The notes beneath the pieces are model-generated. The model was not told where the DNA came from. It was given only the letters and a program-made list of their open reading frames with translations, and did not search any database. Of a DNA stretch of 12,758 bases, positions 6,821-12,758 are shown one piece after another. Position numbers and translations under genes: made by a program. Origin of the DNA: DAMCAP01 sp964369265 (lineage in GTDB: Bacteria > Bacillota > Clostridia > Oscillospirales > Ruminococcaceae). The stretch lies in assembly GCA_964369265.1 (NCBI GenBank), contig CAYJEV010000052.1:1-12758 (forward strand), written 5' to 3'. Positions within the stretch are counted from its first letter, which is position 1; every line of letters starts with the position of its first letter.

Positions 6821-7963
6821 TTGGAGAAAATAGTATATCTTGATAATGCTTCAACGACTAAAACAGATGATGGCATAGCAAGTAAAATAGCAGAAACGCT
6901 CTGCTCAAATTATGGTAATCCCTCTTCGCTTCATAGCATGGGGATAGAAGCTGGGAAGATAATAAAGCAAGCGACAGAAAAAATCAATAAAAGCCTTGGT
7001 GGCAAAAAAGGAAGGCTTTATTTTACTTCAGGAGGAACAGAAGCTAACAACCTTGCTATATTTGGAGCCGTTAAAGTTAGGGCAAGAAATGGCAAAACAG
7101 TTGTTACCTCAACAACAGAACATTCCTCAGTTACTGATAGCTTTAAAGAGCTTTCAAAGCAAGGATATAATGTTTTGACTGTTGCGCCGAAAGATGGCAT
7201 AATACAAAAAGAAGATATTCTAAACACAATAACCGAAGATACAATTCTAGCCTCTTTTATTTTGGTGAACAATGAGACAGGGGCTATATTAAGTGCAGAA
7301 GGCTTAGTTTCAGCTATTAAAAGAAAAGCGCCAAACTGCTTAGTGCATATTGATGCTGTTGGCGCTGTTGGCAAAGAGAGAGTGAATTTATCAAAGCTTT
7401 CTGCTGATTATGTTAGCTTTAGCGGGCATAAAATTTATGCTCCAAAAGGCATTGGTGCGTTTTGGGTGAAAGAGGGCGTCCGCATTCTTCCTTGCCTTTT
7501 CGGCGGAGAACAGCAAGAAAAGATAAGGCCAGGAACTGAAAATGTTGCGTATATTGAGGCGCTAGGAACAGCAACTGAACTCGCTATCTCTAGCTTTGAT
7601 GAAAACTATAACAATACTTTGCAGCTTAATAACTACCTAAAAGAGAAGCTGAAAGCTCTCGATTTTATAAACATAAATTCAGAAGAAAATGCTTCACCAT
7701 ACATACTAAACTTTTCAGTCGATGGAATAAGAAGCGAAACACTGCTTCATTTTCTTGCGGATAAGGGAGTTTATATATCTTCTGGATCTGCTTGCAAGAA
7801 AGGCGAAAGCTCCCATGTTTTAAAATCGCTCGGACTTGATAATGATAGGGTTGATAGCGCAGTTAGAGTTAGCTTTGGAAAGCATAATGTTTTAGAAGAT
7901 GTTGATATATTAGTTGATGGTATAGTTGAGGCGAGGCAAAGGCTTAAGTTAAAAAAGAGATAA
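6821..7963 (+). CDS. Cysteine desulfurase, IscS/NifS type
   Basis: This PLP-dependent enzyme takes sulfur from cysteine as an enzyme persulfide for Fe-S clusters, thiamine or tRNA thiolation. From the chosen start it is 380 residues, the usual size. Motifs: VYLDNASTT near the N-terminus, TEHSS with H101, SGHK with the PLP lysine K204, RPGTEN (236-241) and the active-site loop SSGSACKKGESS with C325. IDAVGAVGK (177-185) has Gly at position 181, where the family nearly always has a Gln contacting the PLP ring. The frame extends to TTG 6788, but TTG 6821 begins MEKIVYLDNASTT, has AAAGGGAG at 6806-6813 and lies well inside the transcript. With thiI 45 bases downstream, its likely main partner is ThiI. 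Whether it also serves Fe-S assembly cannot be told, as no iscU or iscR is adjacent. Confidence 0.95.
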   Translation: MEKIVYLDNASTTKTDDGIASKIAETLCSNYGNPSSLHSMGIEAGKIIKQATEKINKSLGGKKGRLYFTSGGTEANNLAIFGAVKVRARNGKTVVTSTTEHSSVTDSFKELSKQGYNVLTVAPKDGIIQKEDILNTITEDTILASFILVNNETGAILSAEGLVSAIKRKAPNCLVHIDAVGAVGKERVNLSKLSADYVSFSGHKIYAPKGIGAFWVKEGVRILPCLFGGEQQEKIRPGTENVAYIEALGTATELAISSFDENYNNTLQLNNYLKEKLKALDFININSEENASPYILNFSVDGIRSETLLHFLADKGVYISSGSACKKGESSHVLKSLGLDNDRVDSAVRVSFGKHNVLEDVDILVDGIVEARQRLKLKKR

Positions 7964-8008
7964 GAAGTTTTATCCAGATAACCGAAGCAGAAAGGAATTG
8001 TTATAAAT

Positions 8009-9193
8009 ATGAATGAGATATTTTTATTGAAAATGGGAGAGATTGCCCTTAAAGGATTAAACAGAAGAAAGTTTGAAGATAAGCTTTCCTCAAATATTAA
8101 GAGAAGGCTTCAAGATTTAGGCGAATTTAAAATCCAAAGGGCGCAATCAACTATTTATGTTGAGCCTCAATCAGAGGATATAGACATGGAAGAGGCTTTT
8201 AGCAGACTATCAAAAGTTTTTGGTGTTGCTGGGCTTAGCAGATGCGCTGTGCTTCCAAAGGACTTTGATGAAATTGTAAAGGCGCTTCCTTATTTAGAGG
8301 AGGAGCTAAACAATGTTCGTACTTTTAAAGTTATGGGCAGACGTTCAGATAAAAGCTTCCCAATGAATTCACCAGAGATGTGTATGGAGCTTGGAGGGCA
8401 GATTTTAAGCAGATACCCTCATTTAAAAGTTGATGTTAAAAATCCTCAGCTTACTGTAACTATTGAGATAAGAGATTTTGGGGCATATCTTCATGCTGGA
8501 CAAAAGCAAGGCGCTGGAGGAATGCCTGTTGGAACAGCTGGAAAGGCTGCGCTTTTAATTTCAGGAGGAATTGATTCTCCAGTTGCTGGCTATATGATGG
8601 CAAAGAGAGGGCTTGAGATAGAAGCTATTCACTTTGCAAGCCCTCCATATACAAGCGAAAGAGCATTGATGAAAGTTAAAGAGCTATGCGCTAAGATGGC
8701 AGAATACACAGGCAGAATCTTTATGACTACAGTTAATTTCACAGAAATTCAAGAAGAGATAGCAAAAAAATGTCCAGAAGAGTATTTCACGCTTATAATG
8801 CGCCGCTTTATGATGGAGATAGCTTCAAAGCTTGCTTCTAACTATGGCAGCGAGGCTTTAATAACAGGCGAGAGTGTGGCTCAAGTTGCTAGCCAAACTA
8901 TGAGGGCACTAAGCTGCACACAAGACAGCAGTTCATTATTAGTTTTCAGGCCTTTAATTGGAATGGATAAAACAGAAATTATAGCTATTTCAGAAAAGAT
9001 AGATACCTTCAAAACTTCAATCCTTCCATATGAGGATTGCTGTACAGTGTTTACACCAAAACATCCAAAGACAAATCCTAAGCTTAGCGATATAATCGAG
9101 ATTGAACAAAGGCTTGATAGGGAGGCTTTAATTAAAAAGGCTATTGAAACAAAGGAAAGTGATAGAATAAATATAGGCGATACATTCATTTAG
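8009..9193 (+). CDS. thiI: tRNA 4-thiouridine synthase ThiI (no rhodanese domain)
   Basis: ThiI adenylates uridine 8 of tRNA and replaces its oxygen with sulfur donated by a cysteine desulfurase; in some bacteria it also feeds thiamine thiazole synthesis. The 394-residue protein has a ferredoxin-like N-terminus (MNEIFLLKMGEIALKG), a THUMP domain (about 60-165), and the PP-loop ATPase domain with SGGIDSPVAG (185-194). ITGESVAQVASQT (285-297) is family-typical. Cysteines 344-345 in YEDCCTVF align with the conserved sulfur-transfer region. The C-terminal rhodanese domain of the enterobacterial enzyme is absent, as usual in Firmicutes, where the desulfurase is thought to act more directly. ATG 8009 has AAAGGA at 7991-7996. 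The desulfurase lies directly upstream and the CDF transporter follows after 10 bases. Confidence 0.96.
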   Translation: MNEIFLLKMGEIALKGLNRRKFEDKLSSNIKRRLQDLGEFKIQRAQSTIYVEPQSEDIDMEEAFSRLSKVFGVAGLSRCAVLPKDFDEIVKALPYLEEELNNVRTFKVMGRRSDKSFPMNSPEMCMELGGQILSRYPHLKVDVKNPQLTVTIEIRDFGAYLHAGQKQGAGGMPVGTAGKAALLISGGIDSPVAGYMMAKRGLEIEAIHFASPPYTSERALMKVKELCAKMAEYTGRIFMTTVNFTEIQEEIAKKCPEEYFTLIMRRFMMEIASKLASNYGSEALITGESVAQVASQTMRALSCTQDSSSLLVFRPLIGMDKTEIIAISEKIDTFKTSILPYEDCCTVFTPKHPKTNPKLSDIIEIEQRLDREALIKKAIETKESDRINIGDTFI

Positions 9194-9203
9194 TGGAGGG
9201 TAT

Positions 9204-10376
9204 ATGCAGAACATTCTTGTAAGGACATTTATTCGAGATTACGAAAACATCAAAGACCCAAAAGTAAGGACATCTTATGGTTATTTGGGAGCTGTTTTTG
9301 GCATTGTCAGCAATTTACTTTTGTTTGGTATAAAGATTATAGTTGGTATGCTAATGAACAGCATTGCAGTTATAGCTGATGCTTTTAATAACTTATCGGA
9401 TGCTGGCTCATCTATTGTGACTTTAATAGGATTTCATTTGAGCGGAAAGCCTGCTGACCTTGAGCATCCTTTTGGTCACGGGAGGATGGAGTATCTTTCG
9501 GCGCTTGTTGTTGCTGCTATGATAATGGCTGTTGGTTTTGACTTTGCTGTTACCTCTATTGAGAAGATACTAGAGCCAACCGCAGTCACAATGACAACAC
9601 CAATGTTGTTAATTTTAGTAGTCAGCGTTTTAATAAAGCTATATCAAAATAGATTTAACTTAAGCATTGGCAGAAAAATAGATTCTCAAAGCCTTATTGC
9701 AACAGCGAAAGATAGCTTAAATGATGTTATAATAACTAGCGTTGTTATTGTTTCGGTTGTAATAGGGGAATTTGTGCCATTTCCGATTGATGGATATATT
9801 GGCGCATTAGTGGCTTTATTTATATTAAAAGCGGGATTTGATGTTATGAGGGATACAATTGATCCACTTCTTGGAATGCCTGCAACAAAGGAGTTTGCAG
9901 ATGAGATAACATCTATTGTAATGGAGTTTAGCGAGGTTGTTGGCACACACGATCTTATTGTGCATGACTATGGTCCAGGAAGAAAGATTGTCACAATACA
10001 TGCCGAAATTCCAGAGGAATGCGAGTTTGTTAAAGCGCATGAGGTTAGTGATGAAATAGAAAAGTTGCTTTCTAAGCGACTTGGAGTATTTGCGACTGTG
10101 CATGTTGACCCTGTTATAACAAAAGATGAGAGAATTGTGGAGCTTAGCAGGGTAATAAATGAGGTGCTTAATAATATAGATGATGAACTATCTTTCCATG
10201 ATTTAAGAATAGTTGATGGAGAGAGGAATATAAATGTAGTTTTGGATGTTGTGTTGTGCGGCCATAATTTAAAAGAAAGCAGCAGAGATAACATTCATTT
10301 GCAGATTGAGGCGAGAGTTAAAGAAATAGATAGCAGATATACTGTGATAGTGGAATATGATATGCCTCATGCATAG
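9204..10376 (+). CDS. Cation diffusion facilitator, manganese-type site
   Basis: A CDF-family secondary exporter, expected to move divalent metal ions out of the cytoplasm in exchange for protons. Six transmembrane helices are visible within residues 25-215. The conserved DLEHPFGHGRMEY (85-97) follows helix 2, and a long cytoplasmic C-terminal part (about 215-390) holds histidines and acidic residues. The transport-site positions are N62 and D66 in helix 2 (NNLSD) and D170 and D174 in helix 5 (DSLND). Zinc/iron CDFs usually have a histidine or aspartate pattern here, while an N-D/D-D set is the pattern I know from streptococcal MntE. Manganese export is therefore the best inference, not shown. 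GGAGG overlaps the thiI stop region 4 bases before the ATG, so it is probably co-translated with thiI. The C-terminus is longer than in MntE/FieF, perhaps a duplicated cytoplasmic metal-sensing domain. Confidence 0.92.
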   Translation: MQNILVRTFIRDYENIKDPKVRTSYGYLGAVFGIVSNLLLFGIKIIVGMLMNSIAVIADAFNNLSDAGSSIVTLIGFHLSGKPADLEHPFGHGRMEYLSALVVAAMIMAVGFDFAVTSIEKILEPTAVTMTTPMLLILVVSVLIKLYQNRFNLSIGRKIDSQSLIATAKDSLNDVIITSVVIVSVVIGEFVPFPIDGYIGALVALFILKAGFDVMRDTIDPLLGMPATKEFADEITSIVMEFSEVVGTHDLIVHDYGPGRKIVTIHAEIPEECEFVKAHEVSDEIEKLLSKRLGVFATVHVDPVITKDERIVELSRVINEVLNNIDDELSFHDLRIVDGERNINVVLDVVLCGHNLKESSRDNIHLQIEARVKEIDSRYTVIVEYDMPHA

Positions 10377-10430
10377 GAAGTGGTTGTATCGTTCGATGTA
10401 TTATTAAAACCTATATAGGAGATAGAAAAG

Positions 10431-10982
10431 ATGGGATTATTCGATTTTTTAAAAAAGGCAGACCCAAACATGACTTTACCACAAAATGACAAAGAAAAGT
10501 GGTTGAGGGATACCTCAGCTGTGTGGGCACATGCTAACTTTGGAGATTTTAATTATTTTGGTGGCGAGAAGTACAGCAAGGACCTAGCTAGCGATATGAG
10601 ATTGCTCCTTAGACGTGACTGGGATATTAAAAACAAGGTTGACTGCACAAATATGATAGGCGACTTAATGTATGAGGCGCAAGAAAAGCCAGTTTTAGCT
10701 TGGGATTTATGCCGTGCAACTCAGTTATATGCACTAGGGTTTATTGGCGGATTTTATACAAGGGAAGAGATGGTGGAAGGCTCTTCTCATATTGCTAAGA
10801 TGATTCAGAGGAACTTTTCTAGCTGGGAGGATTTAATTGAAAATTATCTTGCTGGACATGATGATTGGGCTAGGGATGTTTTTGGCGAGAGCGCTGAGGA
10901 GAGAATCGCCGATAGACGTGCAGTGTATAACGAGATAAAGGGCGCTGGTGCGTTTAAAGTAAACTTCAATTTAATGTTTTAG
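10431..10982 (+). CDS. DUF1266 domain protein
   Basis: A soluble 183-residue protein without signal peptide or membrane span. It begins MGLFDFLKK, a common amphipathic start of bacterial cytoplasmic proteins. The middle and C-terminal parts match the DUF1266 pattern: RRDWDIKNKVD followed by a spacer, AWDLCRATQLYALGFIGGFYTREEM (about 93-117), IQRNFSSWEDLIENYLAG (about 127-144) and a tryptophan soon after. DUF1266 proteins have no established function and are often found in variable copies near accessory genes. AGGAG lies 9 bases before the ATG. The gap to the CDF gene is 54 bases and no convincing promoter or terminator is seen there, so it may be read from the desulfurase promoter. The gene for a small membrane protein starts 18 bases after its stop. 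Confidence 0.8.
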   Translation: MGLFDFLKKADPNMTLPQNDKEKWLRDTSAVWAHANFGDFNYFGGEKYSKDLASDMRLLLRRDWDIKNKVDCTNMIGDLMYEAQEKPVLAWDLCRATQLYALGFIGGFYTREEMVEGSSHIAKMIQRNFSSWEDLIENYLAGHDDWARDVFGESAEERIADRRAVYNEIKGAGAFKVNFNLMF

Positions 10983-11000
10983 TTAGGGGATTAAGGGAAT

Positions 11001-11054
11001 ATGCAACATTATCAAATGCTTATTAATCATGAGCTTCAATGGTTAGAGAATTAA
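11001..11054 (+). pseudogene. Detached N-terminal segment of the downstream membrane protein gene
   Basis: ATG 11001 has AGGGGA and AAGGG upstream and reads MQHYQMLINHELQWLEN before a TAA at 11052-11054. The very same frame continues without another stop through FNQNKKTLLCVTAPLTII into the 193-residue frame that starts at GTG 11121. The intact gene would thus be 11001-11702, 233 codons before the final stop. A single C-to-T change (CAA to TAA) would explain the stop. It could be a real nonsense mutation, a sequencing or assembly error, or a read-through site. Confidence 0.7.
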
Positions 11055-11120
11055 TTTAACCAAAACAAAAAAACACTTCTCTGTGTAACTGCACCTTTAA
11101 CTATTATAGGTTTAATACTT

Positions 11121-11702
11121 GTGTTTGGAATTATTGGCTATTTTATATCTGGCAGCTTTATAATGCCGGCATTAATAGGCTTTGGTTTGGGCGCTTTGAT
11201 TATGGGGCTTACAATTGCGCTTACTTTTGCAATGCTTAGAACAACAAGATATATGACACAGCTAGAGTTTGCTGTCAAAGAGCTTAATCTAACCGAAGAA
11301 GAACTGACATCATTTTCCCAAGAGATACTTAGTGTTCAAAGTTATTTTCAGTTTAATCAGAGAGGGCCTAAAAATGACATTCACCCTGCAAAATTCATAG
11401 TTACAAATAATTATGTGTTTTTTGTTGGAGGTGACCCTTACTACATGATAGTTAAGCTCTCTGATATACACAGCATTATTAAAATGGAAGAACAAAAAAT
11501 GACATACGTTTATCGCTCAAGTGGCTCACGAATGAAATTTTATACTCTGTATGGAATTGGCTTTGTTGGCTATGAATTTGATCAAGACGGCAATAGATAC
11601 ACAAAAACACAAATGGGATTTTATAATAACGGCGACAGAAACTACGCCTTTAATAAGATATTAGAGAAGCACAGCAACTTATATAAGGAATATAATCACT
11701 AA
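11121..11702 (+). CDS. Unrecognised two-span membrane protein, probably 5'-truncated by a stop
   Basis: Not assigned to a family. As an isolated frame it starts at a GTG with only a weak TAGG upstream, and that start falls inside a hydrophobic helix. Read from the in-frame upstream segment, the first helix is complete (LLCVTAPLTIIGLILVFGII) and a second follows after a short loop (FIMPALIGFGLGALIMGLTI), giving a helical hairpin near the N-terminus. The cytoplasmic remainder of about 145 residues is a predicted mix of helix (EFAVKELNLTEEELTSF) and strands (AKFIVTNNYVFFVGGDPYYMIVKLSDIHSI), with a rhythm like bacterial PH-like domains; this is a weak guess. If the stop at 11052 is real, only re-initiation would give a protein with a damaged membrane anchor. 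It directly follows the DUF1266 gene and ends at a shared terminator. Confidence 0.6.
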   Translation: MFGIIGYFISGSFIMPALIGFGLGALIMGLTIALTFAMLRTTRYMTQLEFAVKELNLTEEELTSFSQEILSVQSYFQFNQRGPKNDIHPAKFIVTNNYVFFVGGDPYYMIVKLSDIHSIIKMEEQKMTYVYRSSGSRMKFYTLYGIGFVGYEFDQDGNRYTKTQMGFYNNGDRNYAFNKILEKHSNLYKEYNH

Positions 11703-11704
11703 GA

Positions 11705-11740
11705 AAAGTCCTAAGCCAAATTTAAACGGCTTAGGACTTT
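11705..11740. terminator. Bidirectional terminator between convergent units
   Basis: AAAGTCCTAAGCC (11705-11717) and GGCTTAGGACTTT (11728-11740) form a perfect 13-bp stem with a 10-base loop. It starts two bases after the membrane-protein stop. Ts continue only loosely on the plus side (GGTTTGTTTA) and as TCTT on the minus side, so it can serve both the rightward cluster and the leftward small genes. Confidence 0.8.
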
Positions 11741-11793
11741 GGTTTGTTTATATTGTTTTGATAGGTTAAAAGAAGGTATAATGTTAGTCAGGA

Positions 11794-12051
11794 CTAAAGG
11801 CGAAAGCCATTTAACATAAAATCTTCATATAACCCAAAATGCTTTAATAATTTTTCTATCACATTCCAGTTGAAAAATAGCATTCCAAAAAAAACACCAA
11901 AAAGTATAAATTTAATTAGCACATTAAAAATATCAATAAGATAAAATAAGATTACTTTTGGCTTGCCAAACTCTTTTATGAGGCGTTCGTGTATTGCTTT
12001 TCTAGCATCAACTTGATGATAGATATATTTTTGAAATTTACTTTCTCGCAT
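11794..12051 (-). CDS. Small single-span membrane protein, unrecognised (85 aa)
   Basis: I do not recognise this family. The 85-residue protein has a basic, charged first third (MRESKFQKYIYHQVDARKAI and on to about residue 31), then one long hydrophobic segment of about 25-28 residues (VILFYLIDIFNVLIKFILFGVFFGMLFF, about 33-60) and a short amphipathic tail of about 25 residues with two aromatic-rich turns. The start is well supported by GAGGTG 6 bases before the ATG on the minus strand. It lies 9 bases after the stop of the 57-residue gene, so the pair is surely co-transcribed. It converges on the preceding cluster with the hairpin at 11705-11740 between them. Real coding is supported by the site, the coupling and the protein-like composition, not by homology. 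Confidence 0.6.
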   Translation of the reverse strand: MRESKFQKYIYHQVDARKAIHERLIKEFGKPKVILFYLIDIFNVLIKFILFGVFFGMLFFNWNVIEKLLKHFGLYEDFMLNGFRL

Positions 12052-12060
12052 AATTCACCT

Positions 12061-12234
12061 CTAAAAATATATGAAAAAATTTACTAGCAAGTAAACCACA
12101 ACAAAACCTATCAAGCCCCTTAAAAGGTAGTTATAGCGAATGAAATGCCCATACACTTTAGCCCCATGTTGCTCCATAATCTTATCTTTCAACAAGCTTC
12201 TGTACATAAAATAATCCTTCAAATAGTTAATCAT
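12061..12234 (-). CDS. Small single-span membrane protein, unrecognised (57 aa)
   Basis: A 57-residue protein, MINYLKDYFMYRSLLKDKIM then a hydrophilic stretch ending near FIRYN, followed by a hydrophobic C-terminal helix (LLRGLIGFVVVYLLVNFFIYF). The frame extends to GTG 12243, but ATG 12234 is preferred: the AAAGGG site at 12244-12249 would abut the GTG, while it is 8 bases from the ATG. A promoter with 17-base spacing (12258-12286) lies just upstream. Its plan (about 30 charged residues, then one membrane helix) parallels its downstream neighbour, and a short stretch is loosely alike (KIMEQHGAKV here, RLIKEFGKPKV there), so they may be diverged duplicates. No function can be given. Confidence 0.55.
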   Translation of the reverse strand: MINYLKDYFMYRSLLKDKIMEQHGAKVYGHFIRYNYLLRGLIGFVVVYLLVNFFIYF

Positions 12235-12257
12235 AACGCTCACCCTTTCATATATAC

Positions 12258-12286
12258 ATATTAAACTATATATGATAGAAAATCAA
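12258..12286 (-). promoter_or_regulatory. Promoter of the two small minus-strand genes
   Basis: On the minus strand TTGATT (12281-12286) is followed after 17 bases by TAATAT (12258-12263). The start of transcription would be near 12251, giving a leader of fewer than 20 bases before ATG 12234, enough for the AAAGGG site. Confidence 0.6.
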
Positions 12287-12340
12287 TGCATGAAACAGCT
12301 ATATATCGCTCGATTTTTTGTTGAAAACTAATATGAAAAT

Positions 12341-12492
12341 AATGTCATTTTACACTTATTCTTGTATAAAAGCAACTAAGATGGTGTTGGTGTTGTTTGT
12401 GTGTGGCGGTGCGTCGAGTGTCGCACCCTACCATTATGGGGGATCAACTTTTGGTGGGGTGTTTATGTTCATACAAAACATAAAATGACATT
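12341..12492. repeat. 152-bp segment bounded by 12-bp perfect inverted repeats
   Basis: AATGTCATTTTA (12341-12352) and TAAAATGACATT (12481-12492) are exact reverse complements. A second matching pair, TTGTAT (12362-12367) and ATACAA (12471-12476), lies just inside. The interior includes the hairpin GGTGCG/CGCACC (12408-12413, 12422-12427). No target-site duplication is evident directly outside the arms. This resembles a small MITE-like non-autonomous element or a structured intergenic repeat; there is no transposase. Confidence 0.5.
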
Positions 12493-12504
12493 GCAAATTG
12501 TAGC

Positions 12505-12521
12505 GGCGACTATCAGTCGCC
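12505..12521. repeat. Perfect palindromic hairpin
   Basis: GGCGACT (12505-12511), ATC, AGTCGCC (12515-12521): a 7-bp perfect stem with a 3-base loop. Its core CGACT-NNN-AGTCG is the same as in the hairpin at 539-551, with a different loop. No T-tract follows that would make it a good terminator. Confidence 0.7.
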
Positions 12522-12552
12522 ATTTTAGTTTTGTGGTGTCATCTGGTTTTTG

Positions 12553-12583
12553 CCATCAAGGATCCATTTCATTCCCTTGATGG
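12553..12583. repeat. 9-bp inverted repeat hairpin
   Basis: CCATCAAGG (12553-12561) and CCTTGATGG (12575-12583) pair perfectly with a 13-base loop. No U-tract follows on either strand, so it is not called as a terminator. Confidence 0.6.
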
Positions 12584-12595
12584 GTGGGGGCGGAT

Positions 12596-12702
12596 AGTGT
12601 GTTCCTCTGTTTAGGGTTTTGTGAAGCTTTCACATGAACACACTTCAGCTTTTATGTGAACTTTAGATTTTTGTGCTTGTCTTGTTTTTTGATGTGAAAG
12701 CT
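12596..12702. repeat. Nested and overlapping inverted repeats
   Basis: AGTGTGTTC (12596-12604) pairs with GAACACACT (12636-12644). Inside them TGTGAA (12620-12625) pairs with TTCACA (12629-12634). In addition AGCTTTCACAT (12625-12635) pairs with ATGTGAAAGCT (12692-12702), an alternative fold that competes with the inner hairpin. No coding frame accompanies them. Confidence 0.55.
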
Positions 12703-12758
12703 ATTAGGTTCTCTATGTATAAACCAAACTTAATGTCGTTTGCAAAACTTTATCATTA

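Larger units (their letters stand above)
12244..12758. other. Gene-free, repeat-rich right end
   Basis: No frame here has a credible start, ribosome-binding site and protein-like composition on either strand. Apart from the promoter of the minus-strand pair, the stretch is made of palindromes and inverted repeats listed separately. The plus strand from about 12381 to 12412 is almost only G and T. The segment may be a remnant of, or a landing place for, small mobile elements. Confidence 0.55.

Noticed and set aside
9686..10294. Open frames on the minus strand across the CDF gene
   Set aside because: Serine/isoleucine-rich shadow frames without ribosome-binding sites opposite a clear gene; the same holds for minus-strand frames over rimO, cysS, thiI and the desulfurase.
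11753..11782. Rightward promoter (TTGTTT, 18 bases, TATAAT) antisense to the 85-residue gene
   Set aside because: The -10 is perfect but the -35 matches at only three positions, and such hexamers are expected by chance in AT-rich DNA; no rightward product follows.
12304..12319. Small hairpin ATCG-CT-CGAT followed by a T-run, as a terminator
   Set aside because: The stem is only 4 bp and no rightward gene precedes it.
12536..12581. Short minus-strand frame starting at the ATG near 12572
   Set aside because: About 15 codons, overlapping a hairpin, with no ribosome-binding site; not credible as a gene.
1..12758. CRISPR array, tRNA or rRNA gene, phage or defence genes
   Set aside because: No regularly spaced repeats, no cloverleaf with conserved TTC-A loop in the gaps, and no integrase, nuclease or toxin-antitoxin-like gene was recognised.

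Overview
The window looks like the chromosome of an AT-rich, low-GC Gram-positive bacterium of the Clostridia. The evidence is the AAGG/GGAGG ribosome-binding sites, frequent GTG/TTG starts, sigma-A-type promoters, a YfhO-family membrane protein, a ThiI without a rhodanese domain, and the recA-recX-rimO-pgsA gene order. No species name can be supported. Everything here was read by eye from the sequence.

Layout, left to right. Positions 1-456 are the 3' end of a YfhO-like multispanning membrane protein, followed by a repeat-derived hairpin cluster (481-575) and a terminator (604-642). A good promoter (726-754) then starts a long same-strand cluster: recA, recX, rimO, pgsA, cysS and mtnN. Gaps are short or overlapping and the cluster ends at a clear terminator (6698-6737). 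It combines recombination and its regulator, ribosomal protein S12 methylthiolation, anionic phospholipid synthesis, cysteinyl-tRNA charging and recycling of S-adenosylmethionine by-products. A second promoter (6753-6781) starts an IscS/NifS-type cysteine desulfurase, thiI, a CDF metal exporter with a manganese-type site, a DUF1266 protein and a small membrane protein. The desulfurase and ThiI form a sulfur-relay pair for 4-thiouridine in tRNA. The last gene of this cluster carries an in-frame TAA 17 codons after its best start, so it looks freshly disabled or reads through. A perfect 13-bp hairpin (11705-11740) ends this unit and the convergent one.

On the minus strand, two adjacent small genes (57 and 85 codons) encode unrecognised single-span membrane proteins. 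They have their own promoter and good ribosome-binding sites. The last 515 bases hold no convincing gene but are full of inverted repeats, including a 152-bp segment bounded by 12-bp perfect inverted repeats.

The most interesting signal is a pair of related stem-loops, one in the recA leader (786-823) and one just before pgsA (3938-3978). They share a loop ATTCG. Five stem differences between the copies all keep or improve base pairing, which suggests a structured RNA element or a repeated regulatory site. The possible nonsense codon, the two-gene small membrane-protein unit and the terminal inverted-repeat region are the other points worth a second look. No phage, CRISPR or defence system was found.
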